Shown here: positions 1 to 8,367 of the stretch, one piece after another
How positions within the stretch are numbered: position 1 is the first letter of the stretch
Layout: each line of letters begins with the position of its first letter
Assembly: GCA_016196545.1 (NCBI GenBank)
Contig: JACPXM010000007.1
Span: 1 to 44,074, forward strand
From: Candidatus Omnitrophota bacterium
Lineage (GTDB): Bacteria; Omnitrophota; Omnitrophia; Omnitrophales; Aquincolibacteriaceae
DNA: 44,074 bases
Direction: 5' to 3'
Program-made: the position numbers and the translations under genes
Notes under the pieces: model-generated
Database searches by the model: none
What the model saw: the letters and a program-made list of their open reading frames with translations, nothing else
What the model was told of the DNA's origin: nothing

Positions 1-1292
1 GTACTCTTGCAATAATCAAGCTTCATGGGAATAATCCCACGAAAAAGTGCAAGACGGCGGCAAACCTCTGGGAGCGGTGTAAAAGCCAGGATGGACAGTG
101 TCCGTTCAAATTTAGAAACTGAAATCGCCGTTTTACCGCTTTGCGTAAATGCGACGATCGCTCTTGCATCAATGTCTGCCGCAGCATTTTGGGCCGCATG
201 AGCAATGGCACAAATCGGATGGTCCTTGCGTCTAACCATTTTTCTGGGAACCACTTCCTGCAATTGCAGATGCCGCTCGGCTTCAAGGATAATTTCCGTC
301 ATCATACGGACAACTTCAACCGGATATTTCCCGATCGACGTCTCCCCTGAAAGCATGACGGCATCCGTACCATCAAAAACCGCATTGGCCACATCCGATG
401 CTTCCGCACGCGTCGGACGGGGATACTCCATCATTGATTCAAGCATTTGAGTCGCTGTAATCACGGGAAGATAACTTTGATTCGCACGCTCAATCAGTTT
501 TTTTTGGATTACCGGGACCTTCTGGACCCCAAGTTCAATCCCCAAATCACCTCGAGCAATCATGATTCCATCCGCAACAGCAATAATCGCTTCAAGCTGT
601 TCAACCGCTTTGGGCTTTTCAATTTTTGCAATGATGGGTATTTGTTTTCTAAAGGTCTTGAGGCAATCCTGCACTGCTTCAATATCCTGCGCAGTCCGCA
701 CAAAAGAAAGCGCGACATAATCCACCGCTTCGTCGGCCGCAATCTTAAGGACGGCATGATCCTTCTCCGAAAGCGCCGGTAAAGTCATCGGCGCATTCGG
801 AAGATTAATCCCCTTATTCTCACCCAAAATACCCCCGGTCAAAACCTCGCACGTTACTTCCTTGTCACCAACCTCCAGAGCTCTCAGATCCATCAAGCCA
901 TTGTCTAGAAGAACGGGATCACCCTTTTTTACCATACGCGGCAACTCAGTACAGGAGGTTGTAATATGGCACCTTCCATTACTCTTCCCCTCCTGGGAGT
1001 CAGAAACAATAGAAACAATCTGCCCTTTCTTGATCACAATGGGCTGTTGATCCTTCAAGGCGCCAGTGCGAATCCGCGGCCCCTGCAAATCAATGAGTAT
1101 GGGGATCTCTTTGGCGAGAGATTGTGAAATATGACGAATTCGCTTTATCCAATCAAGCAACCCTTCTAAAGAGGTATGCGAGGTATTGATTCTAAGCACA
1201 TCGACACCTTCCCGAATGAATGCTTTTAGAATTTTTTCGGATTCGCAGGCCGGGCCTACGGTCGCCACAATTTTTGTTTTTTTCATGCTCAT
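1..1292 (-). CDS. pyk: Pyruvate kinase, 3' end truncated by window edge
   Basis: Minus-strand reading gives MSMKKTKIVATVGPACESEKILKAFIREGVDVLRINTSHTS...IPILIDLQGPRIRTG... and, near the window edge, LSGETSIGKYPVEVVRMM, a typical pyruvate kinase sequence. AGGA lies upstream of the ATG at 1292; an alternative in-frame ATG at 1346 overlaps the stop of the MFS gene (ATGA). Confidence 0.93.
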   Translation of the reverse strand, partial: MSMKKTKIVATVGPACESEKILKAFIREGVDVLRINTSHTSLEGLLDWIKRIRHISQSLAKEIPILIDLQGPRIRTGALKDQQPIVIKKGQIVSIVSDSQEGKSNGRCHITTSCTELPRMVKKGDPVLLDNGLMDLRALEVGDKEVTCEVLTGGILGENKGINLPNAPMTLPALSEKDHAVLKIAADEAVDYVALSFVRTAQDIEAVQDCLKTFRKQIPIIAKIEKPKAVEQLEAIIAVADGIMIARGDLGIELGVQKVPVIQKKLIERANQSYLPVITATQMLESMMEYPRPTRAEASDVANAVFDGTDAVMLSGETSIGKYPVEVVRMMTEIILEAERHLQLQEVVPRKMVRRKDHPICAIAHAAQNAAADIDARAIVAFTQSGKTAISVSKFERTLSILAFTPLPEVCRRLALFRGIIPMKLDYCKS

Positions 1293-1342
1293 CGCATTTT
1301 CCTGACGGCCCATCTTTAAAAGAGGAACGACAACAGCGCTTT

Positions 1343-2578
1343 TCATCGATTGCGGCTGTCTTCTAAAACAGGTTGAGGTACGGGTGTCACCGCCGGTAAA
1401 AGATCCATACATGACCAGCCTTTCTGGACCGCGCGCAGTAACACCAACGCCGATAAAGCGGTTCCGGCAAAAATTAGAAATCCCACTCCGTAAGAACCCA
1501 TGGTCTGTTTAAAAAATCCAAGCAAGGTCGGAAGAAAAAATCCTCCAAGCCCTCCGGCGGCGCCGACAATCCCCGTCATCACCCCGATTTCTTTCTGAAA
1601 CCGTAAAGGGACGAGTTGGAATACGGAACCGTTTCCCATCCCCAAAGCTGCCATCACCAGAAAAATGAGAAACACCGTTGCCGCAAGCGGCGGAAGAAAA
1701 GAAATTCCAAACATCAATAAAGCCACGCATCCAAAGAGAACACTGAGAATCCGGACACCGCCAAAACGGTCGGCCAGATACCCGCCCACCGGACGGATAA
1801 AACTCCCGGCAAACACACAGAGTGCAGTAATTTGGCCGGCCATGACTTTGCTTAAACCAAATTGGTCATAAAAGAAAATTCCAAGGAAACTGGCCATTCC
1901 TACAAAACCGCCGAAAGTAACCCCGTAAAAAAAACAAAACCAGAAAGTATCGGCTTCTTTAAAAACCAAAAAATAATCGGCAAGTTTTTTCGGTTTTGGC
2001 TGCGTAGGACTTTCTTTAGCCAAGAAAATAAAAACCAAAAGCGTGAGGGTCACGGGGATAAGCGCAAGACCAAAAACATTCCGCCATCCCACGATTTCTG
2101 CCAAAACAGGTGCAAATAAAGAAGCAAGAACAGTCCCGCTGTTGCCCGCTCCCGCAATACCTAGTGCCATGCCTTGATGCTCCGCAGGATACCACCGGCT
2201 TGCAAGTGGAAGCGCCACGGCAAAACTGCCGCCAGCGATTCCCAAAAGCAATCCAAAGGCCAGGACGGTTTGAAAATGAGGCGCAAAAAGCCAAATCCCT
2301 AAAAGGGGGGTAAAAACAATAAGCTGCCCCAAAATTCCTGTTTTTTTGGGGCCCAGATGATCGACTAAAAAACCCAGCGGAAGGCGGACCAAGGATCCTC
2401 CGAGAATGGGAACTGCGGCCATAAAACCCTTCTGGGCCGGCGTAAGCCCAAATTCTTTTGAAATATAAACGCCGAGCACGCCCATCAAAACCCACACCAT
2501 AAAACTGATGTCAAAATAAAGAAAAGCAGAAAATAATGTCGGAGGATGCCCGCTTTTTAAAAAATCCTTAATTCTCAT
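1343..2578 (-). CDS. NarK/NasA-type MFS nitrate/nitrite transporter
   Basis: 12-TM MFS protein (VSKEFGLTPAQKGFMAAVPILGGSLVRLPLGFLVDHLGPKKTG) with GNSGTVLASLFAP and GAAGGLGGFFLPTLLG, resembling the glycine-rich nitrate signature motifs; in a nitrate assimilation cluster. Confidence 0.9.
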   Translation of the reverse strand: MRIKDFLKSGHPPTLFSAFLYFDISFMVWVLMGVLGVYISKEFGLTPAQKGFMAAVPILGGSLVRLPLGFLVDHLGPKKTGILGQLIVFTPLLGIWLFAPHFQTVLAFGLLLGIAGGSFAVALPLASRWYPAEHQGMALGIAGAGNSGTVLASLFAPVLAEIVGWRNVFGLALIPVTLTLLVFIFLAKESPTQPKPKKLADYFLVFKEADTFWFCFFYGVTFGGFVGMASFLGIFFYDQFGLSKVMAGQITALCVFAGSFIRPVGGYLADRFGGVRILSVLFGCVALLMFGISFLPPLAATVFLIFLVMAALGMGNGSVFQLVPLRFQKEIGVMTGIVGAAGGLGGFFLPTLLGFFKQTMGSYGVGFLIFAGTALSALVLLRAVQKGWSCMDLLPAVTPVPQPVLEDSRNR

Positions 2579-2592
2579 AGTTTCGTCTCCTT

Positions 2593-3978
2593 TTAAAAGG
2601 TAAGAACGGTTTGTGTATATAAAAAATTGGCGTCATCATGAGCGCCTGTGTCCTTGGCAAAAGGCCCCGCGAAAAAATGCGAATAACCGAGCATAAGATT
2701 CAAATGCTCAGTAAGTTTGTAAGTGCCCAAAAGATCAAGTTCCTCTCCCAATTGAGTGTCTGCATTCGCATTAGGCGCCCTGAAAGTGCCGCCTGCGGCG
2801 TTAAACCAGGCCGATTCCTTGGCATCCAGAAGGAACCAATGAAAATCTGAGGAAAGCTGAAGCCGGGTATGAGGTTTCACGCTTGTACCCACCATAAAAT
2901 CATTCATGTTTTTGAGAGAGAGAAAATCCATGAATCCATACTTGTTGTGGTTTGTCGGAAAAAGATTATCGAAGGTCTGGGATTTTCCATCGGTCGGATT
3001 GCGGTCGCCGGACGCGTGATTGTATTCGCCGTAAATCCGCGGCGTCCATGGCAGTTTCGACAGTGTATAACCGAGTGCCTGATGAAATGCCCAGGCCGCG
3101 ATTTCATCATGCGACCGGCTGCCAAGTTGAACCGCGTATTCAGTACCGTAATCAAAATCATATTCTTTCCCCTTAAACCGGTTCCCAAATGTGTACTCTT
3201 TAAGGGAACCATGCTCACCCGTCCGTTCCCCTGCGACGGTTCGATCTGTGTTGTCGCGGATAAAAAGAAAAGTGTCCAAGATTTGGCCCATATATTTCCG
3301 GAAAGGTTTCGTGCTGAGATAGATCCCGTAAGAATTGTCGCCATTCTGGGCCTGATCCCACTTTTCTTTTTCCACTTTCACTATGCGTGAGCCAAAAATA
3401 TCCAGTTGCACTTGGGGATTCGGATTAAAAATGAGTTTTAGAGCATCGAAAACACGGGCCGGATTCGTCCAATCAGAAGGACCGACGAAACGCTCATCCC
3501 CATAAGAAAGCACCTGGCGCCCGGCTTTTAAAGTTACGGGAGCCAGATGCCAGGGACTTTTGACCTCCGCAAAAAGCTGGCGAAGATCCAGCCAGTTCAC
3601 AAAGGTATTGGTTTTATCAACCTGGCTTTGAGCGAAGCTATGAGCCTCCTGGCCTTCAACAAAAAAATGCAAGGGCGTCTGGCCGGTATCCGAAAGATAG
3701 GAGACATCCATATTCAAACGATTCCGGAGTAAATGGAGAGAATCGTCTTCATAAGTGTTGTCGTTTAAATTGAAATCATCGCGATATTCGTAACGATAAC
3801 GCGATTGACCACCGATTTTAACTTTAACGCGGCTGTCGAAAAAAAGACGCGACTTAAAGAGGTCGTCGAGCTCTCGATCCAATCGATTAAAGATTTCCGG
3901 TTGTTGGGCTGCCATACAATGTAAAGGGCGGAAGAATATCCCCAAAATCAGCACGATGATGCTTCCCATGCGTTTCAT
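2593..3978 (-). CDS. Alginate-export-type outer-membrane beta-barrel porin
   Basis: Signal peptide followed by KIGGQSRYRYEYRDDFNLND...LLRNRLNMDVSY and LKAGRQVLSYGDERFVGPSDWTNPARVFDALKL, typical of the alginate_exp porin family; C-terminal aromatic residue. Confidence 0.8.
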   Translation of the reverse strand: MKRMGSIIVLILGIFFRPLHCMAAQQPEIFNRLDRELDDLFKSRLFFDSRVKVKIGGQSRYRYEYRDDFNLNDNTYEDDSLHLLRNRLNMDVSYLSDTGQTPLHFFVEGQEAHSFAQSQVDKTNTFVNWLDLRQLFAEVKSPWHLAPVTLKAGRQVLSYGDERFVGPSDWTNPARVFDALKLIFNPNPQVQLDIFGSRIVKVEKEKWDQAQNGDNSYGIYLSTKPFRKYMGQILDTFLFIRDNTDRTVAGERTGEHGSLKEYTFGNRFKGKEYDFDYGTEYAVQLGSRSHDEIAAWAFHQALGYTLSKLPWTPRIYGEYNHASGDRNPTDGKSQTFDNLFPTNHNKYGFMDFLSLKNMNDFMVGTSVKPHTRLQLSSDFHWFLLDAKESAWFNAAGGTFRAPNANADTQLGEELDLLGTYKLTEHLNLMLGYSHFFAGPFAKDTGAHDDANFLYTQTVLTF

Positions 3979-4032
3979 GTTTCTCCTTTTTTCACGAATC
4001 CTACTTTCTGCATCGTTGCAGTAAAATAGAAT

Positions 4033-4062
4033 CGTTTGAAAACATAAACGCCTTTGCTTATG
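4033..4062 (-). promoter_or_regulatory. Candidate second ANTAR-type hexaloop hairpin in the nasA-porin intergenic region
   Basis: Minus strand CATAAGC[AAAGGC]GTTTATG: 7-bp stem and AAAGGC hexaloop (A1, G4), the same loop as in the nirB leader. The 3' arm overlaps a weak CGTTT...AAACG hairpin followed by ATTCTATTTT. No clear partner hexaloop was found. Confidence 0.45.
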
Positions 4063-4108
4063 GGTCGTTCTTCCCTTGTTAGGTTGATTTCCATCATTCC
4101 CTGCAACT

Positions 4109-6307
4109 TTACTCCAGCTTGTAAACCCGTACCGCCGCTTGTTTGTAATTGGGTTCGCGGGAGTAGGGATCGCACATGCTTACTGTTAAATTATTGGCAT
4201 TCGCTTCCGCATAATGAAATGGAATAAAGATTTGGCCTGGAGCGACCGTCTCCGTCACGCGCAAGACGATATGCGAAATCTTTCCGCGTCTGGACTCCAC
4301 GCGAACATAATCCCCGTGCTGGAATTTTAGCTTTGCGGCATCGCGGGCATTCATTTCCACCCAGGCTTCCGGCGACAAATTATTAAGAAGAGGGATTTGT
4401 CCTGTTTTGGTGCGCGTATGCCAATGCTCGACCGTTCTTCCCGTATTGAGCCAAAAAGGATATTCCTCATTCGGAGTTTCCGGAGGCGCCTCATTTTCCA
4501 CCACCCAAAGTTTTGCGCGGCCATCTTGGGTTTGGAAAACTCCATCCTGATAAAGGGGATGGCTTTTGCGGGGATCTCGCGTGGTCTTTTCACCGTAAGG
4601 CCATTGAATACCTCCCAATTTTTCAATCAATTCATAACTCATCCCGGAATAATCGCAAAGTCTGTCGGCAGATACTTTTTTCCATTCTTCAAAAGCATGT
4701 TCCGGTTTTGTCCATCCTGGAAAGAGTCGCTCAGAAACTCCCAACTCTTTGGCAATGGAAAGAAAAATATCGAAATCTGATTTGGCTTCGCCGGGCGGTT
4801 CGACGGCTTTATTGACCTTACTCACCCGCCGTTCTGAATTGGTATAAGTCCCCTCTTTTTCACCCCACACCGCAGCCGGCAGAACAAGATTCGCAATCTC
4901 ACTTGTCGGAATAGGATGATAGCCGTCCTGAACGACAAGAAACTCCAGCCTTTCAAGGACTTCCAAGAGATAATTTTGGTTTGGAAAAGACACAAGAGGG
5001 TTGGTAGCAATAATCCATAATCCTTTGATTTTTTTGCTCAGAACCGCTTCGATAATATCCGGATAGGCTAGTCCTCGGGAGGATGGAATGATTTCCTGCT
5101 CAACCCCCCAAAGTGCCGCGAGTTCAGCGCGATGGCCTGGATCTTCAAATTTACGATATCCGGGAAGGCTCGAGGCAAATCCCGATTCGCGGGTGCCCAT
5201 AGCATTACATTGTCCGGTAATAGAAAAAGGCGAGGCCCCAATCCTACCGACATTGCCGGTGATCAAGGCAAGGTTGCAAATCGTATTCACCGTTACCGTG
5301 CCCTGCGTGCTGTGATTCACGCCCATGGTCCAACCGATGAAAGGAGCTTTGGCTTGAGCGTAAAGCATGGCCACTTTTCGAATCTGCCGGGCCGAAAGGC
5401 CTGTGATTTCACTCACATAATCCGGCGTATATTTTTCAAGATGCTTGCAAAGCTCTTCAAAACCCTGTGTGTGTTTTTCGATATAGGCTTGATTGGCTTT
5501 TCCCGCTTTAATAATCACATGCATGATTCCATTGAGTAGCGCGATGTCCGTCCGTGGCTTTAAAGGAAGAAAGATATCGGCCATCATGGCCGTTTTCGTC
5601 ACACGCGGATCTGCAACAATGACTATTTTCTTACGATTCTTTTCAAGGCGATAACAAAGAATGGGGTGATTGTCCGCAATATTGGCACCGATCAGAAAAA
5701 CCAAATCCGCTTTTTCCAAATCCTCATAATTGCCTGGAGGGCCGTCACTTCCAAAAGATCTTTTATAGCCAGACACTGCGCTGGCCATACAAAGTGTGGT
5801 ATTACCATCATAATTATTGGTGCGAAATCCAAGCCGCACTAACTTTCCGAGGGTATAAAACTCTTCAGTCACAAGCTGCCCGGTGCTGATCACACCAAGG
5901 GCGTCCGGTCCGTAACGGCTTTGAATGGAACGGAATTTTTCCACCAAGGTCTGAAGAGCTGCTTCCCACGTGACTTTCTGAAATTTTCCCTTTCCACCTT
6001 TCAGCAGAGGCCACTTCGCACGATTAGGGGCGGTGATCGCATAATGTTCGGCAAGTCCTTTGGGACAAAGACGGCCTTCATTGACGGGATGGTCCGGGTT
6101 TCCGCGAACGCTCACGGGCTTGCCCTTTTTAACGCCGATAAACATTCCACATCCGACAGAGCAATATCCACAGGTGGTCGACACCCAGTGATCCGGTATT
6201 TTAGCCTTTGCCATATAGCCGAACTGCTCATCAACATCATAGGCATATTTTTCCTTTTGAATATCAATGCCCAGTCGCTTCTTTGTGGAGTTTAAAAATT
6301 TTTTCAA
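4109..6307 (-). CDS. nasA: Assimilatory nitrate reductase catalytic subunit (molybdopterin oxidoreductase, NasA-type)
   Basis: N-terminal [4Fe-4S] motif CGYCSVGCGMFIGVKKGKPVSVRGNPDHPVNEGRLCPKG; molybdopterin-binding and C-terminal dinucleotide-binding domains (LNTGRTVEHWHTRTKTGQIPLL); located next to nirBD and an MFS nitrate transporter. No obvious Tat signal. Confidence 0.9.
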   Translation of the reverse strand: MKKFLNSTKKRLGIDIQKEKYAYDVDEQFGYMAKAKIPDHWVSTTCGYCSVGCGMFIGVKKGKPVSVRGNPDHPVNEGRLCPKGLAEHYAITAPNRAKWPLLKGGKGKFQKVTWEAALQTLVEKFRSIQSRYGPDALGVISTGQLVTEEFYTLGKLVRLGFRTNNYDGNTTLCMASAVSGYKRSFGSDGPPGNYEDLEKADLVFLIGANIADNHPILCYRLEKNRKKIVIVADPRVTKTAMMADIFLPLKPRTDIALLNGIMHVIIKAGKANQAYIEKHTQGFEELCKHLEKYTPDYVSEITGLSARQIRKVAMLYAQAKAPFIGWTMGVNHSTQGTVTVNTICNLALITGNVGRIGASPFSITGQCNAMGTRESGFASSLPGYRKFEDPGHRAELAALWGVEQEIIPSSRGLAYPDIIEAVLSKKIKGLWIIATNPLVSFPNQNYLLEVLERLEFLVVQDGYHPIPTSEIANLVLPAAVWGEKEGTYTNSERRVSKVNKAVEPPGEAKSDFDIFLSIAKELGVSERLFPGWTKPEHAFEEWKKVSADRLCDYSGMSYELIEKLGGIQWPYGEKTTRDPRKSHPLYQDGVFQTQDGRAKLWVVENEAPPETPNEEYPFWLNTGRTVEHWHTRTKTGQIPLLNNLSPEAWVEMNARDAAKLKFQHGDYVRVESRRGKISHIVLRVTETVAPGQIFIPFHYAEANANNLTVSMCDPYSREPNYKQAAVRVYKLE

Positions 6308-6319
6308 TGGGCCCCTACC

Positions 6320-7975
6320 TTAGTCGTGAAAAAAAGCCCCCGGCATATTTTTAGGAACCACTGTCACAAAAAATAAATACCTTCCCAAAAATTCTCCAAC
6401 GAGAGAAAAAAGAAAACAAACGAACCCAAGCCCAAGAAAGGCACTCCCCGCCAACGGGCCTGACTGCAAAAAGGCGAACAGCACAAAAGGGGAAATAAAA
6501 GACCCCAACACAAGCGCTGACAGCCGTATGAGAAAAAGCTTTTTGAACCGATGAATCAGAAGAAAGCTTGAGCCGTAAAGTTCATTCGACTCCATCCATT
6601 TAAACGAAAACAGTCTGGCTAGAAGAACGATCATTTGAAAAAAACCAGCCATGGTTGAAACCGCCAGAAATGCAAAAACCGGGGCCTTGGCAGCAAAACT
6701 TAGCGGGCCGGTGATCCGAAGAAAAACATAAACGCCATAAACTAAAAGGGCGAACAAAGGTCCTAAAATAAACCCCGTAAGAAAAAATCTCAGGGGGGTC
6801 CGGATCGTATTCCAGGCCGGTCTCGCAGGAACAAGATAGATTTTGGCGCTCGCATAGACGCCGGCGAGCCCAAAAATAACGACCACGGCACCAAGAAAAA
6901 CTATCGCATCATCGGGAATATTCCATTTCCAAAAATGCTTTGCCAATTCAAGCCCCGCATAAACTCCTCCCGTTTTGGAAAAAAGCGTAAAGAGAAGCAC
7001 TTCTCGCGACAGCCAGGAACGCTTCCACATCCGCAGGGCTTTATACGCATAAAGCGGCCGCCCCAGATGAAAAACAGCCGCAAAAAGCGCGACGCTCGTC
7101 ATCAAAAGCATGCCGACTGCTCCAAAGGGAAGAAAATCTTGAAGCGGTTTCAGAAAACCGATCCACCTTGAAAAAAATTCCAGCAGCCACAGCGTCATAA
7201 AACCTCCGGTGGCGAGCTGAGTCAAAACCGTCATCACGATTAAGGATGTGTGCGGCTTTTCGGGTTCAATGCGATGGCGGTTGGCACGAAGCAAATTTTC
7301 TGGGACATTGTCGGGAATCGTAATCCGAGTTGTTGAAATCGTCATTCTGGAATCCGGGACATGCGGCGCATCCGCTTCCTTGTGATTCTGCCGCCATTCT
7401 TCCACATTCACTTTTTCAATTTGAATGGCTCCTTGGGGACACGCCGCCACACAGGCTGGGAGTTCTCCGGCCTTCAAACGGCTGTGGCACATATCGCATT
7501 TCGTGACAATATTACGTTCAGGATTGTACTGAGGAACACCGTAAGGGCAGTTCCAGCTGCAATAACCGCAACCGATGCATTCTTCGGCTTTATGTTTGAC
7601 AATCCCATCTTCCAGTTTCACATAGGCATCTGTTGGACAACCTGTCAGGCATGCCGGATCAAGACAATGATTGCATGCCATGGAAAGATGAAAGCGTTTC
7701 GTATCCGGGTAAATACCTCCCTCCATTTCTCCGACCCGGCGCCAATTCACCGTGGCAGGATTGTTGTTCTGTTCGTTACATGCGACGACACAACATTGAC
7801 ATCCGATACAGAGGGTCATATCAAAGTGAAAGCGATATTGTTCCCCCTTCTTCAGCGGTTCTGCAGGGATGAGATTTTTCGGTGAGTAATAACCGTCTTT
7901 ACTGACACGGTTTTTAAGCGGCAGCTCACTTGAGTCCAGCAAATCAATCAAATTAAATTCTTCTGTTACGCTCAT
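6320..7975 (-). CDS. DmsB-like ferredoxin fused to DmsC-like membrane anchor
   Basis: N-terminal cysteine clusters CIGCQCCVVAC, CNHCLDPACLTGC, CIGCGYCSWNCPYG, CDMCHSRLKAGELPACVAAC, then a multi-TM domain (FHLGRPLYAYKALRMWKRSWLSREVLLF) typical of DmsC. Start overlaps nirD stop (ATGA). Confidence 0.9.
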   Translation of the reverse strand: MSVTEEFNLIDLLDSSELPLKNRVSKDGYYSPKNLIPAEPLKKGEQYRFHFDMTLCIGCQCCVVACNEQNNNPATVNWRRVGEMEGGIYPDTKRFHLSMACNHCLDPACLTGCPTDAYVKLEDGIVKHKAEECIGCGYCSWNCPYGVPQYNPERNIVTKCDMCHSRLKAGELPACVAACPQGAIQIEKVNVEEWRQNHKEADAPHVPDSRMTISTTRITIPDNVPENLLRANRHRIEPEKPHTSLIVMTVLTQLATGGFMTLWLLEFFSRWIGFLKPLQDFLPFGAVGMLLMTSVALFAAVFHLGRPLYAYKALRMWKRSWLSREVLLFTLFSKTGGVYAGLELAKHFWKWNIPDDAIVFLGAVVVIFGLAGVYASAKIYLVPARPAWNTIRTPLRFFLTGFILGPLFALLVYGVYVFLRITGPLSFAAKAPVFAFLAVSTMAGFFQMIVLLARLFSFKWMESNELYGSSFLLIHRFKKLFLIRLSALVLGSFISPFVLFAFLQSGPLAGSAFLGLGFVCFLFSLVGEFLGRYLFFVTVVPKNMPGAFFHD

Positions 7976-8367
7976 TCTTCAACCGGATTGGAAACTTGAG
8001 AATTTTGATCCTGCCCCGAAAGATCACATTCCTGGTAAGACGCCTCTTCAAATGCAAGATAAATTTCGTTTCTCGCCACTTTTACCGGAAATGTTTTGAC
8101 CCGCCCGGTTCCGCCACTGAGCGCGCAGCCGTTTTCCAAATTGATTTTCCAATTATGCAGCGGGCAGAAAACATTTTTTCCAGCCACGATGCCATCCGCC
8201 AAAGGACCGCCCTTATGCGGGCATTGATTCTCAACCGCAAGATATTCCTCTCCCAAATTAAAAAGAGCTACGACGTGCTGGCCATATTGAACCTGCCGCC
8301 CTTCTTTTTCTGGAATAGCTCCTACCCCCGCGACTCGAAACCATTTGATTTGTTTTGTGCCGTTCAT
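7972..8367 (-). CDS. nirD: Nitrite reductase small subunit / Rieske protein
   Basis: Rieske motif CPHKGGPLADG...CPLHNWKINLENG; start MNGTKQIKWFRVA overlaps the nirB stop (ATGA). Confidence 0.92.
   Translation of the reverse strand: MNGTKQIKWFRVAGVGAIPEKEGRQVQYGQHVVALFNLGEEYLAVENQCPHKGGPLADGIVAGKNVFCPLHNWKINLENGCALSGGTGRVKTFPVKVARNEIYLAFEEASYQECDLSGQDQNSQVSNPVEE

Noticed and set aside
2016-2495. 159-aa alternate-frame ORF inside the narK gene
   Set aside because: Same strand, different frame to a convincing MFS protein; a shadow ORF.
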